This document shows, one piece after another, positions 10,904 to 19,881 of a stretch of DNA of 22,848 nucleotides. Position 1 is the first letter of the stretch. Each line of letters opens with the position of its first letter. A program made the translations under genes and the position numbers. The notes beneath the pieces are model-generated. The model made no database searches and had not been told where the DNA came from. It saw nothing but the letters and a program-made list of their open reading frames with translations. The stretch is from a virus, in the IMG/VR virus record IMGVR_UViG_3300047445_000068, positions 1 through 22,848 of that record; one strand, 5' to 3'.

Positions 10904-12213
10904 TAGGCGATCCTTAGAAAGAGGGTCGTTATGCCTGTGCCACCAACCACACCCATCGTCCTCCATGTCCCCGAGAGAACTGAGCTTGTTTGGACTTGGT
11001 TGACGTTGGAGTATTTGAGGCTGGACCCGGCGATGGTCTGACCCGGCACCAAGGAAGGCGAAGCCACGGTGACCACGCACATCGCATACGTTCCGATTGC
11101 TCCCGTACCCATGGCTGCCACAATGTCAGCGACCGCAGACGCGGCGGGGATCGGGCGAAGGTAGTTGTCAGCGCCAGCCCCGAGGGCGTTCTGAGTGACG
11201 AAATAAGCCCCGGTGGACCCGGCAGTGCTATTGTACTCGGACCGAAACAGGCGCGTGGTGATGTCGCCGCTGGCGTCACGAATGGGGACGGTGTTGACGG
11301 CGTTGACAGCGGAACCTTGGGAGCCATCGAGCATATCAGCGTCAAGACCCGAGCCAGAACCATCGTTGGCCGAGGTCCAGATCAGGTTGCCGAACGCGTA
11401 GGCATCGCTGTTGGCGACGTCGAGCTGTAGCGCGTGTGGTCCTTCCCAGGTCCCGTCGTTGTTCCTGTCGACTAGGACGTAGAAGTTGTTCGAGTTGGCG
11501 TGGACCCAGAAGTCATAGGCACTCGCGTCCACGTCCTGCATGTACAGCATCGGGCCGCTGTTCGAGATCGTGAGAGTGCCCGTGAACGTCTTGGCGGTCT
11601 GGGTCACTGGAAGCCTAGCGTCCGCGATGGTGCCAGCATTCAGGTTGGTGGCATTCTGGTAGAAACTACCTTGCTGCCCATCGAGCAGATCGGCGTCGAG
11701 ACCAGAGGCCGCTCCGTCATTAGCTGCGGTCCATACCGTGCTACCGTTCAGCGTGAATGAGCCTGAAGTCGAGAAGGTGATGCCGCCAGTTCCAAGGCTT
11801 TGGATGCTCAAGGACCCATTGACGCCGGGGTTCCTGATGATGCGAGCGCTGAAGTCGGCGTTCGTGTCCTCGGAGTGGAAATCGATGTAGCTATTCCGGT
11901 CCCCGGTAAGGCTGCCACCAATCTCGATACCGGGCACGTTGGTGAGGGCTTGTTGGAAGTAGCTTCCGTGCTGGCCGTCGAGCAGATCGGCGTCTAGGCC
12001 TGTGCCTGCGCCATCCACGGTCTTGATTGCAGTAAGTATCTCGGTAGGGGTCTGGTCCCCAGTGGCACCAGCTTCTATGCCATCCAGCTTGACCTTGTCG
12101 GCAGCAGACATAAGGCCAGTGCGGGTGGAGGAGACGAGGGCCGGCCCGTCAAAGCCAGCCCCCTGTGTTTCCCTACCGAGGTCGGATGCACCGACGTCGA
12201 TAGAACCTGTCAT
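10903..12213 (-). CDS. second tail fibre protein with LDG repeats, 436 aa
   Basis: It probably contributes to host receptor contact. The N-terminus (MTGSIDVGASDLGRETQGAG) is Gly-rich and includes LMSAADKVKLDGIEAGA (34-50), a motif found in many phage fibres. The motif GLDADLLDGQHGSYF recurs at about 72-86, 171-185 (GLDADLLDGQQGSFY) and 289-300 (GLDADMLDGSQGS), as in T4-type fibre shafts. The C-terminus ends SVLSGTWRTMGVVG...LFLRIA, sharing its pattern with the end of the first fibre. The gene starts one base after the first fibre's stop. It has no collagen repeats. It may be an accessory fibre or a tip subunit. Confidence 0.85.
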   Translation of the reverse strand: MTGSIDVGASDLGRETQGAGFDGPALVSSTRTGLMSAADKVKLDGIEAGATGDQTPTEILTAIKTVDGAGTGLDADLLDGQHGSYFQQALTNVPGIEIGGSLTGDRNSYIDFHSEDTNADFSARIIRNPGVNGSLSIQSLGTGGITFSTSGSFTLNGSTVWTAANDGAASGLDADLLDGQQGSFYQNATNLNAGTIADARLPVTQTAKTFTGTLTISNSGPMLYMQDVDASAYDFWVHANSNNFYVLVDRNNDGTWEGPHALQLDVANSDAYAFGNLIWTSANDGSGSGLDADMLDGSQGSAVNAVNTVPIRDASGDITTRLFRSEYNSTAGSTGAYFVTQNALGAGADNYLRPIPAASAVADIVAAMGTGAIGTYAMCVVTVASPSLVPGQTIAGSSLKYSNVNQVQTSSVLSGTWRTMGVVGGTGITTLFLRIA

Positions 12214-12214
12214 G

Positions 12215-13729
12215 TTATGCGACCCTTTGGATCAAGTATGTGTGGCCATCGGTGACGACGGTCTGGTTCTGGCCCTGAAGGTGTGTAGTGGTTCCCAAGA
12301 CGCCACGGCTCCTCCACGTCCCGCTCAGGGTCGTCGTAAGGGTGCCGTTCATGGTAGTCGGGAAGGACCCATCAGCAATGTAGTAGACCATCGTGTGACC
12401 AATCGGGTACACGGTCTCAGCACCGGACGTGCCAGTGTAGACGATTGCTGCACCAGCCGGACCCTGTGGGCCGGTGTCGCCCTGCGGACCACGCGCACCA
12501 GCAGGACCAGTCGGGCCGGTAGGACCAGCAGGACCCTGAGAACCAGCCGGACCAGCGTTGCCCTGCGGACCCGTGGGACCGGTAGGACCGGAGGGACCAG
12601 CCACACCGTTCGCACCCTTGGCGACAACCTTCTGCCAGTACGTGGTGTTGTCCGGCTGGACGTTGATCGTCTGCCCGGTGCCGACGCGAATGTAGCTCTC
12701 GCCAGACCAGTAGACGACGTCCTTCGGGTCGTAGTTCGAGGTGCCGACATAGGTGCCCTTCCAGAGCATCCCGTAGGTGCCTGCGGGGCCAGTAGCGCCG
12801 GCTGGGCCGGTCGGACCAACGACACCCTGAACGCCCTGAGGACCAGTCGGACCAGTCGGGCCTGCGGGGCCAATCGGGCCGGTCGCGCCGGTCACACCTT
12901 GCGGACCCTGAACACCCTGCGCACCTTGTCCAAAGGCAACGCCTGCGGACCAGTCGCCGGACGTGGCCGAGAGCTTCCAGTACATGAGGCCCTCATTGAG
13001 GGACAGGTAGGCGAAGCCCTTCGGCTGGGTGTCGTAGGTGGCCCGGTCGGTGCCGGTGCCGAATGCGTTCGGGTTGAAGGACGGGCCAATGACACCCTGC
13101 AAGCCCTGCGGACCCATGATGCCCTGCGGACCTTGCGGACCAACCGGGCCTTGCGGGCCAACCTGACCTGTCGGACCCTGAGGACCCTGAATGCCAACCG
13201 GGCCTTGATCGCCAACAGGACCCTTGTCACCTTCAGGACCACGCGGGCCGGACGGCATGTTGTCCTCGGTGTAGATCATGAAGGCACCTTCGCTGTCGAA
13301 GCCCATGATCTTGTTGCGCCGATCTTCAATCGACGGGATCACGAGGTTGACGCGACCTGCATCACTCTCAGGTGCGATGATGACGCCGGTCGCAATGTGG
13401 ACCGCGACGTCCTCGGCCTCTTGGGCGACGTAGAGGGCCTGAAGCTGTGCCCTGTTGAGGTCGACCGCACGGAGCGAAGAGCCGTCAGCGATGGTCACGA
13501 TGGGGGACGCGGAGGGCGTCTCACGCGCGATCTTGACCTTCTTGCCGGTCGCCGGGGCAGTGTTGAAGCGGATGGAGTAGACGCCCATCCAGACGAAGTC
13601 GCCGTAGGGCACACCGTCGATGTAGACCTTGACGTGATCACGGTCGAGGTAGGGGAAGTCGAACGTCCAGTCTTTCGTCGCGCCATCGGCGTCGTAGAAG
13701 ACCATGGACTTGAGTATTGAGGTGGCCAT
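12215..13729 (-). CDS. tail fibre protein (gp17-like N-terminus) with collagen-like shaft, 504 aa
   Basis: It attaches to the tail and reaches for the host receptor. I start it at ATG 13729 (MATSILKSMVFYDADGATKD) with AAGGA upstream, four codons inside a longer TTG frame. Residues 1-150 match the pattern of the T7 gp17 tail-attachment domain (WTFDFPYLDRDHVKVYIDGV, VDLNRAQLQALYVAQEAEDV). Three Gly-X-Y collagen-like stretches follow, at about 161-217, 269-318 and 372-427. Two small domains interrupt them: 218-268 (YLSLNEGLMYWKLSATSGDW) and 319-371 (WKGTYVGTSNYDPKDVVYWS, like carbohydrate-binding modules of the CBM5/12 type). The C-terminal tip (428-504) ends with the shared LSGTWR motif. A terminator-like hairpin precedes the gene. 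Confidence 0.93.
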   Translation of the reverse strand: MATSILKSMVFYDADGATKDWTFDFPYLDRDHVKVYIDGVPYGDFVWMGVYSIRFNTAPATGKKVKIARETPSASPIVTIADGSSLRAVDLNRAQLQALYVAQEAEDVAVHIATGVIIAPESDAGRVNLVIPSIEDRRNKIMGFDSEGAFMIYTEDNMPSGPRGPEGDKGPVGDQGPVGIQGPQGPTGQVGPQGPVGPQGPQGIMGPQGLQGVIGPSFNPNAFGTGTDRATYDTQPKGFAYLSLNEGLMYWKLSATSGDWSAGVAFGQGAQGVQGPQGVTGATGPIGPAGPTGPTGPQGVQGVVGPTGPAGATGPAGTYGMLWKGTYVGTSNYDPKDVVYWSGESYIRVGTGQTINVQPDNTTYWQKVVAKGANGVAGPSGPTGPTGPQGNAGPAGSQGPAGPTGPTGPAGARGPQGDTGPQGPAGAAIVYTGTSGAETVYPIGHTMVYYIADGSFPTTMNGTLTTTLSGTWRSRGVLGTTTHLQGQNQTVVTDGHTYLIQRVA

Positions 13730-13739
13730 TTGTTCCTTC

Positions 13740-13774
13740 AAATGAGAAAGGCCCCCGGTGGTTAGCCGAGGGCC
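13740..13774 (-). terminator. terminator-like hairpin after the gp16-like gene
   Basis: On the minus strand GGCCCTCGG (13774-13766) pairs with CCGGGGGCC (13758-13750; one T-G wobble) around the loop CTAACCA, 23 bases past the gp16 stop. It is followed by TTT and then CTCATTT (13746-13740). The T-rich 3' side makes it the best factor-independent terminator in the window. The same stem recurs at 17523-17548. Confidence 0.75.
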
Positions 13775-13797
13775 TGTTGTTTAGGTGCCGATTTGGG

Positions 13798-16700
13798 TTA
13801 GTGCTTGCCCACGCGCGGGGCGTGTTCGGGCATGTCGCTGATCAGGGAATTGATCGTTGCCGTGACCGGCGCGAAGTTGCCGAACATAAGGACCCGAGCT
13901 ATGGAGCGAGCCTCATCCTGCGACCAGTCGCGATCCTCGAACAGACCGGCGAATGCCGCTGATGCCTGCATGAGGTCGTCGACACCGCCCGTGGTCGGGT
14001 TGCCGAGGAAGATGTCGCTAGGCTGCCCCGAAGTTCTCGTAGCGGAGAACCAAGGTTCCCTGCGGGTGGCATAGCGGGCCGTGTCGATCAGCATCGGGAG
14101 AACCGAGGAGGTTCCCGAGCGAGCGAACGCCGCAGCCGCGATTGTCCCCGGAGCTAGGCGCTTCTCAAGGAACTGGTCCTTGTCGCTGCGTCCAATGGCC
14201 TGAACCTTGGTCTGCAAGACATACGACAGACTGGCGAGGCCCATGGTGAAGGCCAGCGTCTTTGCTGCGGTCACGTCGCGGAAGTGGAGCGCCTTGAGCG
14301 TGTCCTTGACGTAGGCCCCGACCATGAAGGTGCGGAACTGCATCAGAGCCCGCGCGAGCGGGTAGCGCATGAACGGGATCAGCGCCCCGATGTCGTTCCT
14401 CTGGACGAGGTTGTGGGCGAGACGCCGGCCAGCCAGACGGAACATCGTGGCGGCTTCCCTGTCGTCCCATTGGGCGAAGTTGATCTTGGCGACCTTCTTG
14501 CCGATACCGGGGACGCGCTCAACGTGCTTGTTGAACTGGCCCATGATCCGCTGGGTCATGTCATCAGACAACCCGAGGTCTGCCAGACGTTCCTTCGTAA
14601 GACCCTTGGAGCCAGCCGCCATGTCCGAGAAAGTCTGGACGATGGAGTTGCCCACCCAACGCTCTTGCGTGATGGTGGACTGCAGCAGACCGGAGCCCTC
14701 TGCGGTGACCCTGTTGGCCTTCTTCATGAACTTCTCGATCTTGCCTTTGACACCCATGGACGGCTTGTCAAAGAAGTCTCCGTACAGCTCGTATCGGCTA
14801 TCGTGCATGTCCCGTAGGCGGTCGATGCCGGTGCCGAAGATGCTCTCAACCTCGTTGGCCAGGTTGTCCCTCAGGATCGTCTCGCCATCGGCGGTGACCA
14901 TTCGGCGGAACGCGGGAGCATGTTGCAGCGTGGCCTTGAAACCGAGCGCAGCAATAGGCTTGCCGTACTCCGCTATCTGAGCGAAGCCGACCTGACCGAG
15001 CAGGCGGGTGAAGTTGTAATTGCCGACCTGTCTCAGGAGCCAGTTCACGTCACCGCTGTTGTCGGCAATGGGTCGCCCCATGATCGAGTTGTAGGCGATG
15101 TTGAGGTTCCTGATGTCCTTCTCGGCACCCTTCTCGGCGTCCTTGATGGAGCCCTTGTGGTCGGCCCACTGTTCCCTGACGCGCTGTAGGAGTGTGTCCC
15201 ACTCGGCGTCACTGGTAATGCCGTTGATGACGACATCGCCAGACCTCGGGTCGCGCACCACGTACTTGGACAGAGCCACACGTCCGGTGTTCCGGCGCAT
15301 GTACCTATCGTAGTTGTGGAAGGCGTTCGTCTCCATGAGGTCGTAGACGTCGAGGGCCTTGTCGGATCGAGTGCCGTCTCTGAGCAACGGGTTGTTGACG
15401 CGGGCGTGCTGCATGTCAATGAACAGGCGGTGCTTGAGGGTAGCATCGCGTCCCGCATCGTCGGCCTTGGTGAAGCCCTTCAGCAGGGCCTTCGCGTCGT
15501 CCTCAGCGAGCCCACCGTCCTTCTTCAGGATGTCCAGAAGCGACGTCATGTCTTCCATCGAGATGGACCTACGGGACAGGTCTTCGAGACCATGGGCGCG
15601 GTTCATGATGGCCTTGACGAAAGACTTGGACATGCGGCTGATAGCAGCCTCTTCAAGGAACGGGGATGCCTTGCGGATGCCGTTCCCGATGGCTTCCTCG
15701 ATCACACCATCAGCGAAGGTATGGCGGGCGTTGACGAGGCGCTGATCGTCCCAGACGTGAGGGACGTAGTGCTTGTCGGGCTGGAGGAACTCGGAGCCCT
15801 TTGCGCCACGGTAGGCTTGGCCTTCGCGGACGCCGGGGTTGGTGAGGAGCTTGGCCATTTCCTGATAGCCTTCGGACAGCTTGTCGCCAGACTTGCGAAC
15901 CGCTTCCTCGTAGTAGTCAGCCCTGTTTGGCCTCTGGTCTTCGATGTAGCGGGTCACCAACGAACCGAAGTCGTTGAATGCCTCGTCCTTGTCGAAGCGA
16001 CCGTACTTGCCGGCCTTGACGCCGTTGTCGAAGTACGCCTGGAACTGCGGCTTGGTGGTGATGGCAGCCGACCGTGAGAACTCGTCGTAGAGCTGGGACT
16101 TGATCTCGGTGACCGCGATCTGGTTCACAACGGCCTTGTCAGCCCGACCCACGCTGTCCAGCACGAGGCCAGACAAGAGCTTGGTCGTGGTGCTTCCCTT
16201 GGAGGTCTGCAGTTGCGCCGAGAGGTCGGCACGGACGCGGCGGAAGGCGGGGTTCTGGAAGTCCTCGTGACCAATGACCTCAAGGGCCTCGTCGTTGACG
16301 AAGGTGTCGGCGTTCAGGTTGCGCGCAGCGCCGGTCGAACCGGGGGCGACCTGTACGGTTGGGTTCAGGTTGTTGCGGACGACACGCTCGATCTGCTCGC
16401 CTTCAATGGCGGTAGCCGACTTGGACATCAGGGCACCCACGAGGGCACCGCCAGCGCCGCCGAAGACGGTCCCTGCGAGTGCGTCCATCTGGTCCCTGTG
16501 GGGATTGTATTGGGCAGCCACCTCGGCACCAGCGAAGCCACCGGCAGCGCCAGTTACGGCACCGTGGAGGATTTCACCGAAGCGTCCTGCACGGCGCAGG
16601 AAGGCGACCTCAGGGCCGACAGCGGCAGAAGCCACAAGGTCAGCACCGAGCTGCGGGATGTCGAGGATCGAGTTGGCTATCGAGGAGAAGGTGCCAAGGG

Positions 16701-17502
16701 AGCCAGCCGCCGCGAGGGTCTCGCCCGACTTGGCGTACTTCTCAGCGTCGTTGAGGGTTTGCTGGAAGTGTTCCTCAGAGTGCGGGGTGTAGTGGCCGAC
16801 GTAGTCCTCCACGTCAAATCCTCGGTTCTTTGCCTCCTCCTGCAGGCGACCGTAGTCGAACTGCCAGTTGGGGTCCGGTGCCGGATCGGCAGGACCGAAG
16901 AGGCGCTTGGAGATACCCGGAATGGAACTCTCCCGATCATAGCCAGCCTTGAACGTCTCGAAGACGCTGGGGCCTTCATCAGCCACCGGAGGCGGCGTGT
17001 ATGAGGGGTAGTCGGGGATCTCGTTCGGAGCCTGGAGGGCCGTGTCGTTGCTGTACTGGTCAGAGGTGCTGATGGGCGTGAACTCCATGTTCAGGAGCTT
17101 CGCGGCCTTGGCACGTTGGGCGCGCATGTTCGCGCTCTCGACCTTCTGCCGAACGGTCGTGCCGTTGTCGACAGCGTCGTACTTGCCGGGGCCACCAGCG
17201 TTGATCGTCGAGTACATGTCGAGGAGGCTCATGCCGGGTTTCCAGCCGCTACCTTCAAGGTAGTCGAAGGAGGACTTGACAGCTTCCTCAGGGGTCAGCC
17301 CGTCGTGATAGTTGAATTGTTTGCGTTGCGGCTCGCCCATCTGGATGAGGCCGCGATGCTGGCCCCACTTGGTGACTGGACCCTTCTGCCAGATGTCGAA
17401 TGTGCCGCCGGTTTCAAACCCTACGAGGGTGGCAAAGTCCAAGGGGTCGGCACCACGACGTTTGCTCTCGTCGATGATGGCCTGTGCTAGTGTGTTATCC
17501 AT
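13798..17502 (-). CDS. internal virion protein with lysozyme-like domain (gp16-like), 1234 aa
   Basis: During infection, gp16-type core proteins leave the capsid, cross the envelope and extend the DNA conduit. An N-terminal transglycosylase trims peptidoglycan. Here the N-terminus (residues 1-130) is lysozyme-like: LVGFETGGTFDIW places the catalytic glutamate at E30, and GQHRGLIQMGEPQRKQF (47-63) is the usual following block. A further SYNTAGGxGKY-like segment (STINAGGPGKYDA, 98-110) completes it. The rest is long and helical with a glycine-rich hydrophobic stretch at about 295-360, which could insert in membranes. Length is near T7 gp16 (1318 aa). The start ATG 17502 has AGAGG upstream. Terminator-like hairpins flank the gene on both sides, unlike all others in the block. 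Confidence 0.93.
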   Translation of the reverse strand: MDNTLAQAIIDESKRRGADPLDFATLVGFETGGTFDIWQKGPVTKWGQHRGLIQMGEPQRKQFNYHDGLTPEEAVKSSFDYLEGSGWKPGMSLLDMYSTINAGGPGKYDAVDNGTTVRQKVESANMRAQRAKAAKLLNMEFTPISTSDQYSNDTALQAPNEIPDYPSYTPPPVADEGPSVFETFKAGYDRESSIPGISKRLFGPADPAPDPNWQFDYGRLQEEAKNRGFDVEDYVGHYTPHSEEHFQQTLNDAEKYAKSGETLAAAGSLGTFSSIANSILDIPQLGADLVASAAVGPEVAFLRRAGRFGEILHGAVTGAAGGFAGAEVAAQYNPHRDQMDALAGTVFGGAGGALVGALMSKSATAIEGEQIERVVRNNLNPTVQVAPGSTGAARNLNADTFVNDEALEVIGHEDFQNPAFRRVRADLSAQLQTSKGSTTTKLLSGLVLDSVGRADKAVVNQIAVTEIKSQLYDEFSRSAAITTKPQFQAYFDNGVKAGKYGRFDKDEAFNDFGSLVTRYIEDQRPNRADYYEEAVRKSGDKLSEGYQEMAKLLTNPGVREGQAYRGAKGSEFLQPDKHYVPHVWDDQRLVNARHTFADGVIEEAIGNGIRKASPFLEEAAISRMSKSFVKAIMNRAHGLEDLSRRSISMEDMTSLLDILKKDGGLAEDDAKALLKGFTKADDAGRDATLKHRLFIDMQHARVNNPLLRDGTRSDKALDVYDLMETNAFHNYDRYMRRNTGRVALSKYVVRDPRSGDVVINGITSDAEWDTLLQRVREQWADHKGSIKDAEKGAEKDIRNLNIAYNSIMGRPIADNSGDVNWLLRQVGNYNFTRLLGQVGFAQIAEYGKPIAALGFKATLQHAPAFRRMVTADGETILRDNLANEVESIFGTGIDRLRDMHDSRYELYGDFFDKPSMGVKGKIEKFMKKANRVTAEGSGLLQSTITQERWVGNSIVQTFSDMAAGSKGLTKERLADLGLSDDMTQRIMGQFNKHVERVPGIGKKVAKINFAQWDDREAATMFRLAGRRLAHNLVQRNDIGALIPFMRYPLARALMQFRTFMVGAYVKDTLKALHFRDVTAAKTLAFTMGLASLSYVLQTKVQAIGRSDKDQFLEKRLAPGTIAAAAFARSGTSSVLPMLIDTARYATRREPWFSATRTSGQPSDIFLGNPTTGGVDDLMQASAAFAGLFEDRDWSQDEARSIARVLMFGNFAPVTATINSLISDMPEHAPRVGKH

Positions 17503-17516
17503 TGTCCTCTAGGGTG

Positions 17517-17548
17517 AAATGAGGCCCCCGGAGGTTAATCCGAGGGCC
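17517..17548 (-). terminator. terminator-like hairpin between the gp15- and gp16-like genes
   Basis: On the minus strand GGCCCTCGGA (17548-17539) pairs with TCCGGGGGCC (17532-17523) through ten positions with one T-G wobble, around a TTAACC loop, 8 bases past the gp15 stop. CTCATTT (17523-17517) follows at once. The next start is only 14 bases further. It would lower transcription into gp16 or mark a processing site that separates the messages. The T-run is short, so termination is probably partial. Confidence 0.68.
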
Positions 17549-17556
17549 AATTGGGG

Positions 17557-19881
17557 TTACTTGTTGAGCGCCCCCGAGAAGTCGGGCTTGCCAATCTCGA
17601 CGCCGGGAAGCATGTCCCAGATCGTCTTACCGAAGCGCTTCAGGCTGTCCCTGTTCTGCTGCTCCATCTGCAAGTTGCGGCCATTGACATCCTTGATGCC
17701 ACGGACAGCGCTGTTGACGCCGTTGTAGACCGGGTTGTCAGTCCGCGTGATGATGGCGCGCTTGTAGCGCTCACCAGTCGGCGTCCAGCTTGGTGTTGCC
17801 GTCTCATCCTTGCCGTACTCGGGGCGGAAGATTTGGCGGGTCTTGGGATTAACCCACACCGACTTGCCACCGTCACCAATGGCTTCGACCAGACCACGAG
17901 AGGCTGCGGAAGCGTCGAAGTTCGCCTTCTTCCGGGTCTCATCGGCCTGACGCTTCTGCTCGGAGTTGGTCCACTGACGGACCTGATCGAGGCTGATGTA
18001 GCGGGAGTGGCCGTCCTTATCGTGGACCGGAACGCCAGTGCTATCCACCAGCCGGAACAGGCTGCGGGAGCCCATGGGCTGGATGGTGATGTCGTCGGCC
18101 CCGAGGTGTTGGGCGTCGAGGGCGGCAGCGTTGTCCTTGGCGAACTTGTCGATGAAGAAGTCGAACGCCTTGTCGGGGTTGTTCGGGACGACCATCCCAT
18201 CAAAGTGCAGGAGCGTTCCACGGTACGGGAAGGTGTTGGACTTCATCTCGCTGACCGCCGTCTTGGTGGCATCGTCAACGGACATGCCGGTGCCAACGTA
18301 GCGGTTGATCTGGTTGTAGAGATCGTTGCGGACGGTGGAGACCATGTTGGGCTTCATGCCCACAGTGCCGAACCACTTGTTCACACCGAGTTCATCGAGC
18401 TGCCCGTCGAGTTTGTCGAAGTCGACCCTCGGGAGGCCGCCCTTGTTGCCCGGTGAGTTGAGCTGGATGGTAGCCCTAAGGGCATCGTCATCGGACCATG
18501 GGGTTCCATCTGCATGGTGACCCTGCTTCATCGCCCAGAAGTCGTCAGCGATCTGGCGATCCTTGTCGTCCCCGTACGCGGAATAGGCGTTGGGGCTCTG
18601 CTCCCTGATCTTGCGGGCTGCCTTGAGGCGTTCCAGAAGGGTTGCCTTGGCGTTCGGATCGGCCAGGGTGGTGTTGTTGGTCGCCGCTGCAAGGCCATCG
18701 ATCTGGGCCTTGAACAGGGGATGCTGCATGTTGTTCTGGCTGAACTTCTCGATCTCTCGATCATCGGTCTCGTTGCCGTCTTCACGCATGGAGCCAGCCC
18801 TGACGCGGCTCTCGCGGATGTAGTCCTTGGAGAACTGTTCCCGCTGTTCCTTGGCCGTCAGCGTCTGCTTGGTGCCATTCTCGTCGGTGTAGTCGAAGTC
18901 TTGGATCATGCCGGCAGCGCCCTCGTTAAAGAGCTGCTTGTTGACGGACTGGACCTCTGCGATCTTCGCCTCGTTCGAGATGCGGATGCGCGACTTGGCG
19001 ATCTGACCGTTGATGCGGTAGACGTCGTCCTTGTGGGCATCGCTGCCCGACAGGCTGATGTCCTGCCCACCGCGTCCCTTACGGGTAGCCGTGAGGATGG
19101 CAGCGGCCACGTCAGGGTTCGTGGCGGCGAGCTTCCGAGCGATGGTCAGGCGTTCCTCGTCGAGGTCGTCGTAGTTGACCCCGAGGACGCCATCCTTGCC
19201 GTAGTCGGTGTACGCCTTGAGCTGGAGCTGGGCGATTTCCTCAGGCTTCCGGTTCTCGTCAACCCACTTGGCTGTCAGGCCGGTGAGCCCGACGAAGGCG
19301 GCATCCTTGCGCTCTTGGACGACCTGTCCCGACCTACGCTTGGAGGCGTAGTCTAGTGCCCAGTTGACGGTGGCGTCACGGGCTCGAAGGACGGCAGCGC
19401 CGAAGTTCGGGTCGTCAAGGTTCTCTTTCGGGATCGCCGCGAACTGCTCATTGATGTAGGCGTTCGGGTCACCCTTGTCCCAGTCGAACTCCGACATGAG
19501 ATGCTCGCGGACGGTTTGGGACACCTCGGCCCCATAGGCGGTGCCGGTGATGTTTCTCGCGGCAGCCTGAGCGCCAACGTCAGCTTCGACCGGGAGACCA
19601 CCCTCGTCGATGTGCTTGCGGATGTCGGCCTGTGTCATGCCGTTCCATTTGCGCTCCGCAGCCCACTGCTCCTTCTGCTTCTGTTCGGGGGTCTTGCGAT
19701 TTCCCAGTAGGGCGATCTGACCGACGGACGTGGAGAAGGACCCGAGGGCGTCTGCCAGTCGAGCGAGATTGTTGTTCTCGACAGGGCGCGGCGGTGGTGC
19801 GTAGGTGTCCGACTGCATCGGTGCCGGCGTTAGCCGAACGTTCGACTGCAGTTCGGGTGTCTGAACTCTTCCTTGTGCCAT
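17557..19881 (-). CDS. internal virion protein (gp15-like), 774 aa
   Basis: In T7, gp15 stacks with gp14 and gp16 in the ejectosome that passes the genome across the periplasm. The assignment is mainly from position, size (T7 gp15 is 747 aa) and a helical composition rich in Lys, Asp and Gln (KTPEQKQKEQWAAERKWNGM near residue 65, then RKHIDEGGLPVEADVGAQAA). The N-terminus is Pro-rich and flexible (APPPRPVENNNLARLADALG). There is no signal peptide or enzyme motif. The start ATG 19881 overlaps the gp14 stop (TAATG). It is followed by a terminator-like hairpin. A divergent homologue is expected, because these proteins evolve fast. Confidence 0.88.
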   Translation of the reverse strand: MAQGRVQTPELQSNVRLTPAPMQSDTYAPPPRPVENNNLARLADALGSFSTSVGQIALLGNRKTPEQKQKEQWAAERKWNGMTQADIRKHIDEGGLPVEADVGAQAAARNITGTAYGAEVSQTVREHLMSEFDWDKGDPNAYINEQFAAIPKENLDDPNFGAAVLRARDATVNWALDYASKRRSGQVVQERKDAAFVGLTGLTAKWVDENRKPEEIAQLQLKAYTDYGKDGVLGVNYDDLDEERLTIARKLAATNPDVAAAILTATRKGRGGQDISLSGSDAHKDDVYRINGQIAKSRIRISNEAKIAEVQSVNKQLFNEGAAGMIQDFDYTDENGTKQTLTAKEQREQFSKDYIRESRVRAGSMREDGNETDDREIEKFSQNNMQHPLFKAQIDGLAAATNNTTLADPNAKATLLERLKAARKIREQSPNAYSAYGDDKDRQIADDFWAMKQGHHADGTPWSDDDALRATIQLNSPGNKGGLPRVDFDKLDGQLDELGVNKWFGTVGMKPNMVSTVRNDLYNQINRYVGTGMSVDDATKTAVSEMKSNTFPYRGTLLHFDGMVVPNNPDKAFDFFIDKFAKDNAAALDAQHLGADDITIQPMGSRSLFRLVDSTGVPVHDKDGHSRYISLDQVRQWTNSEQKRQADETRKKANFDASAASRGLVEAIGDGGKSVWVNPKTRQIFRPEYGKDETATPSWTPTGERYKRAIITRTDNPVYNGVNSAVRGIKDVNGRNLQMEQQNRDSLKRFGKTIWDMLPGVEIGKPDFSGALNK

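Noticed and set aside
12002-13720. 572-codon plus-strand frame opposite the collagen-like fibre gene
   Set aside because: Its Arg/Thr/Gly-rich repeats (ALRTSRTSR style) are the antisense of the Gly-X-Y codons. It lacks a ribosome-binding site and runs against every other gene.
12215-13729. Fibre as a collagen-like host (bacterial) adhesin
   Set aside because: The first 150 residues have the T7 gp17 attachment pattern, and the gene sits between gp16-like and holin/terS genes, so it is a phage fibre.
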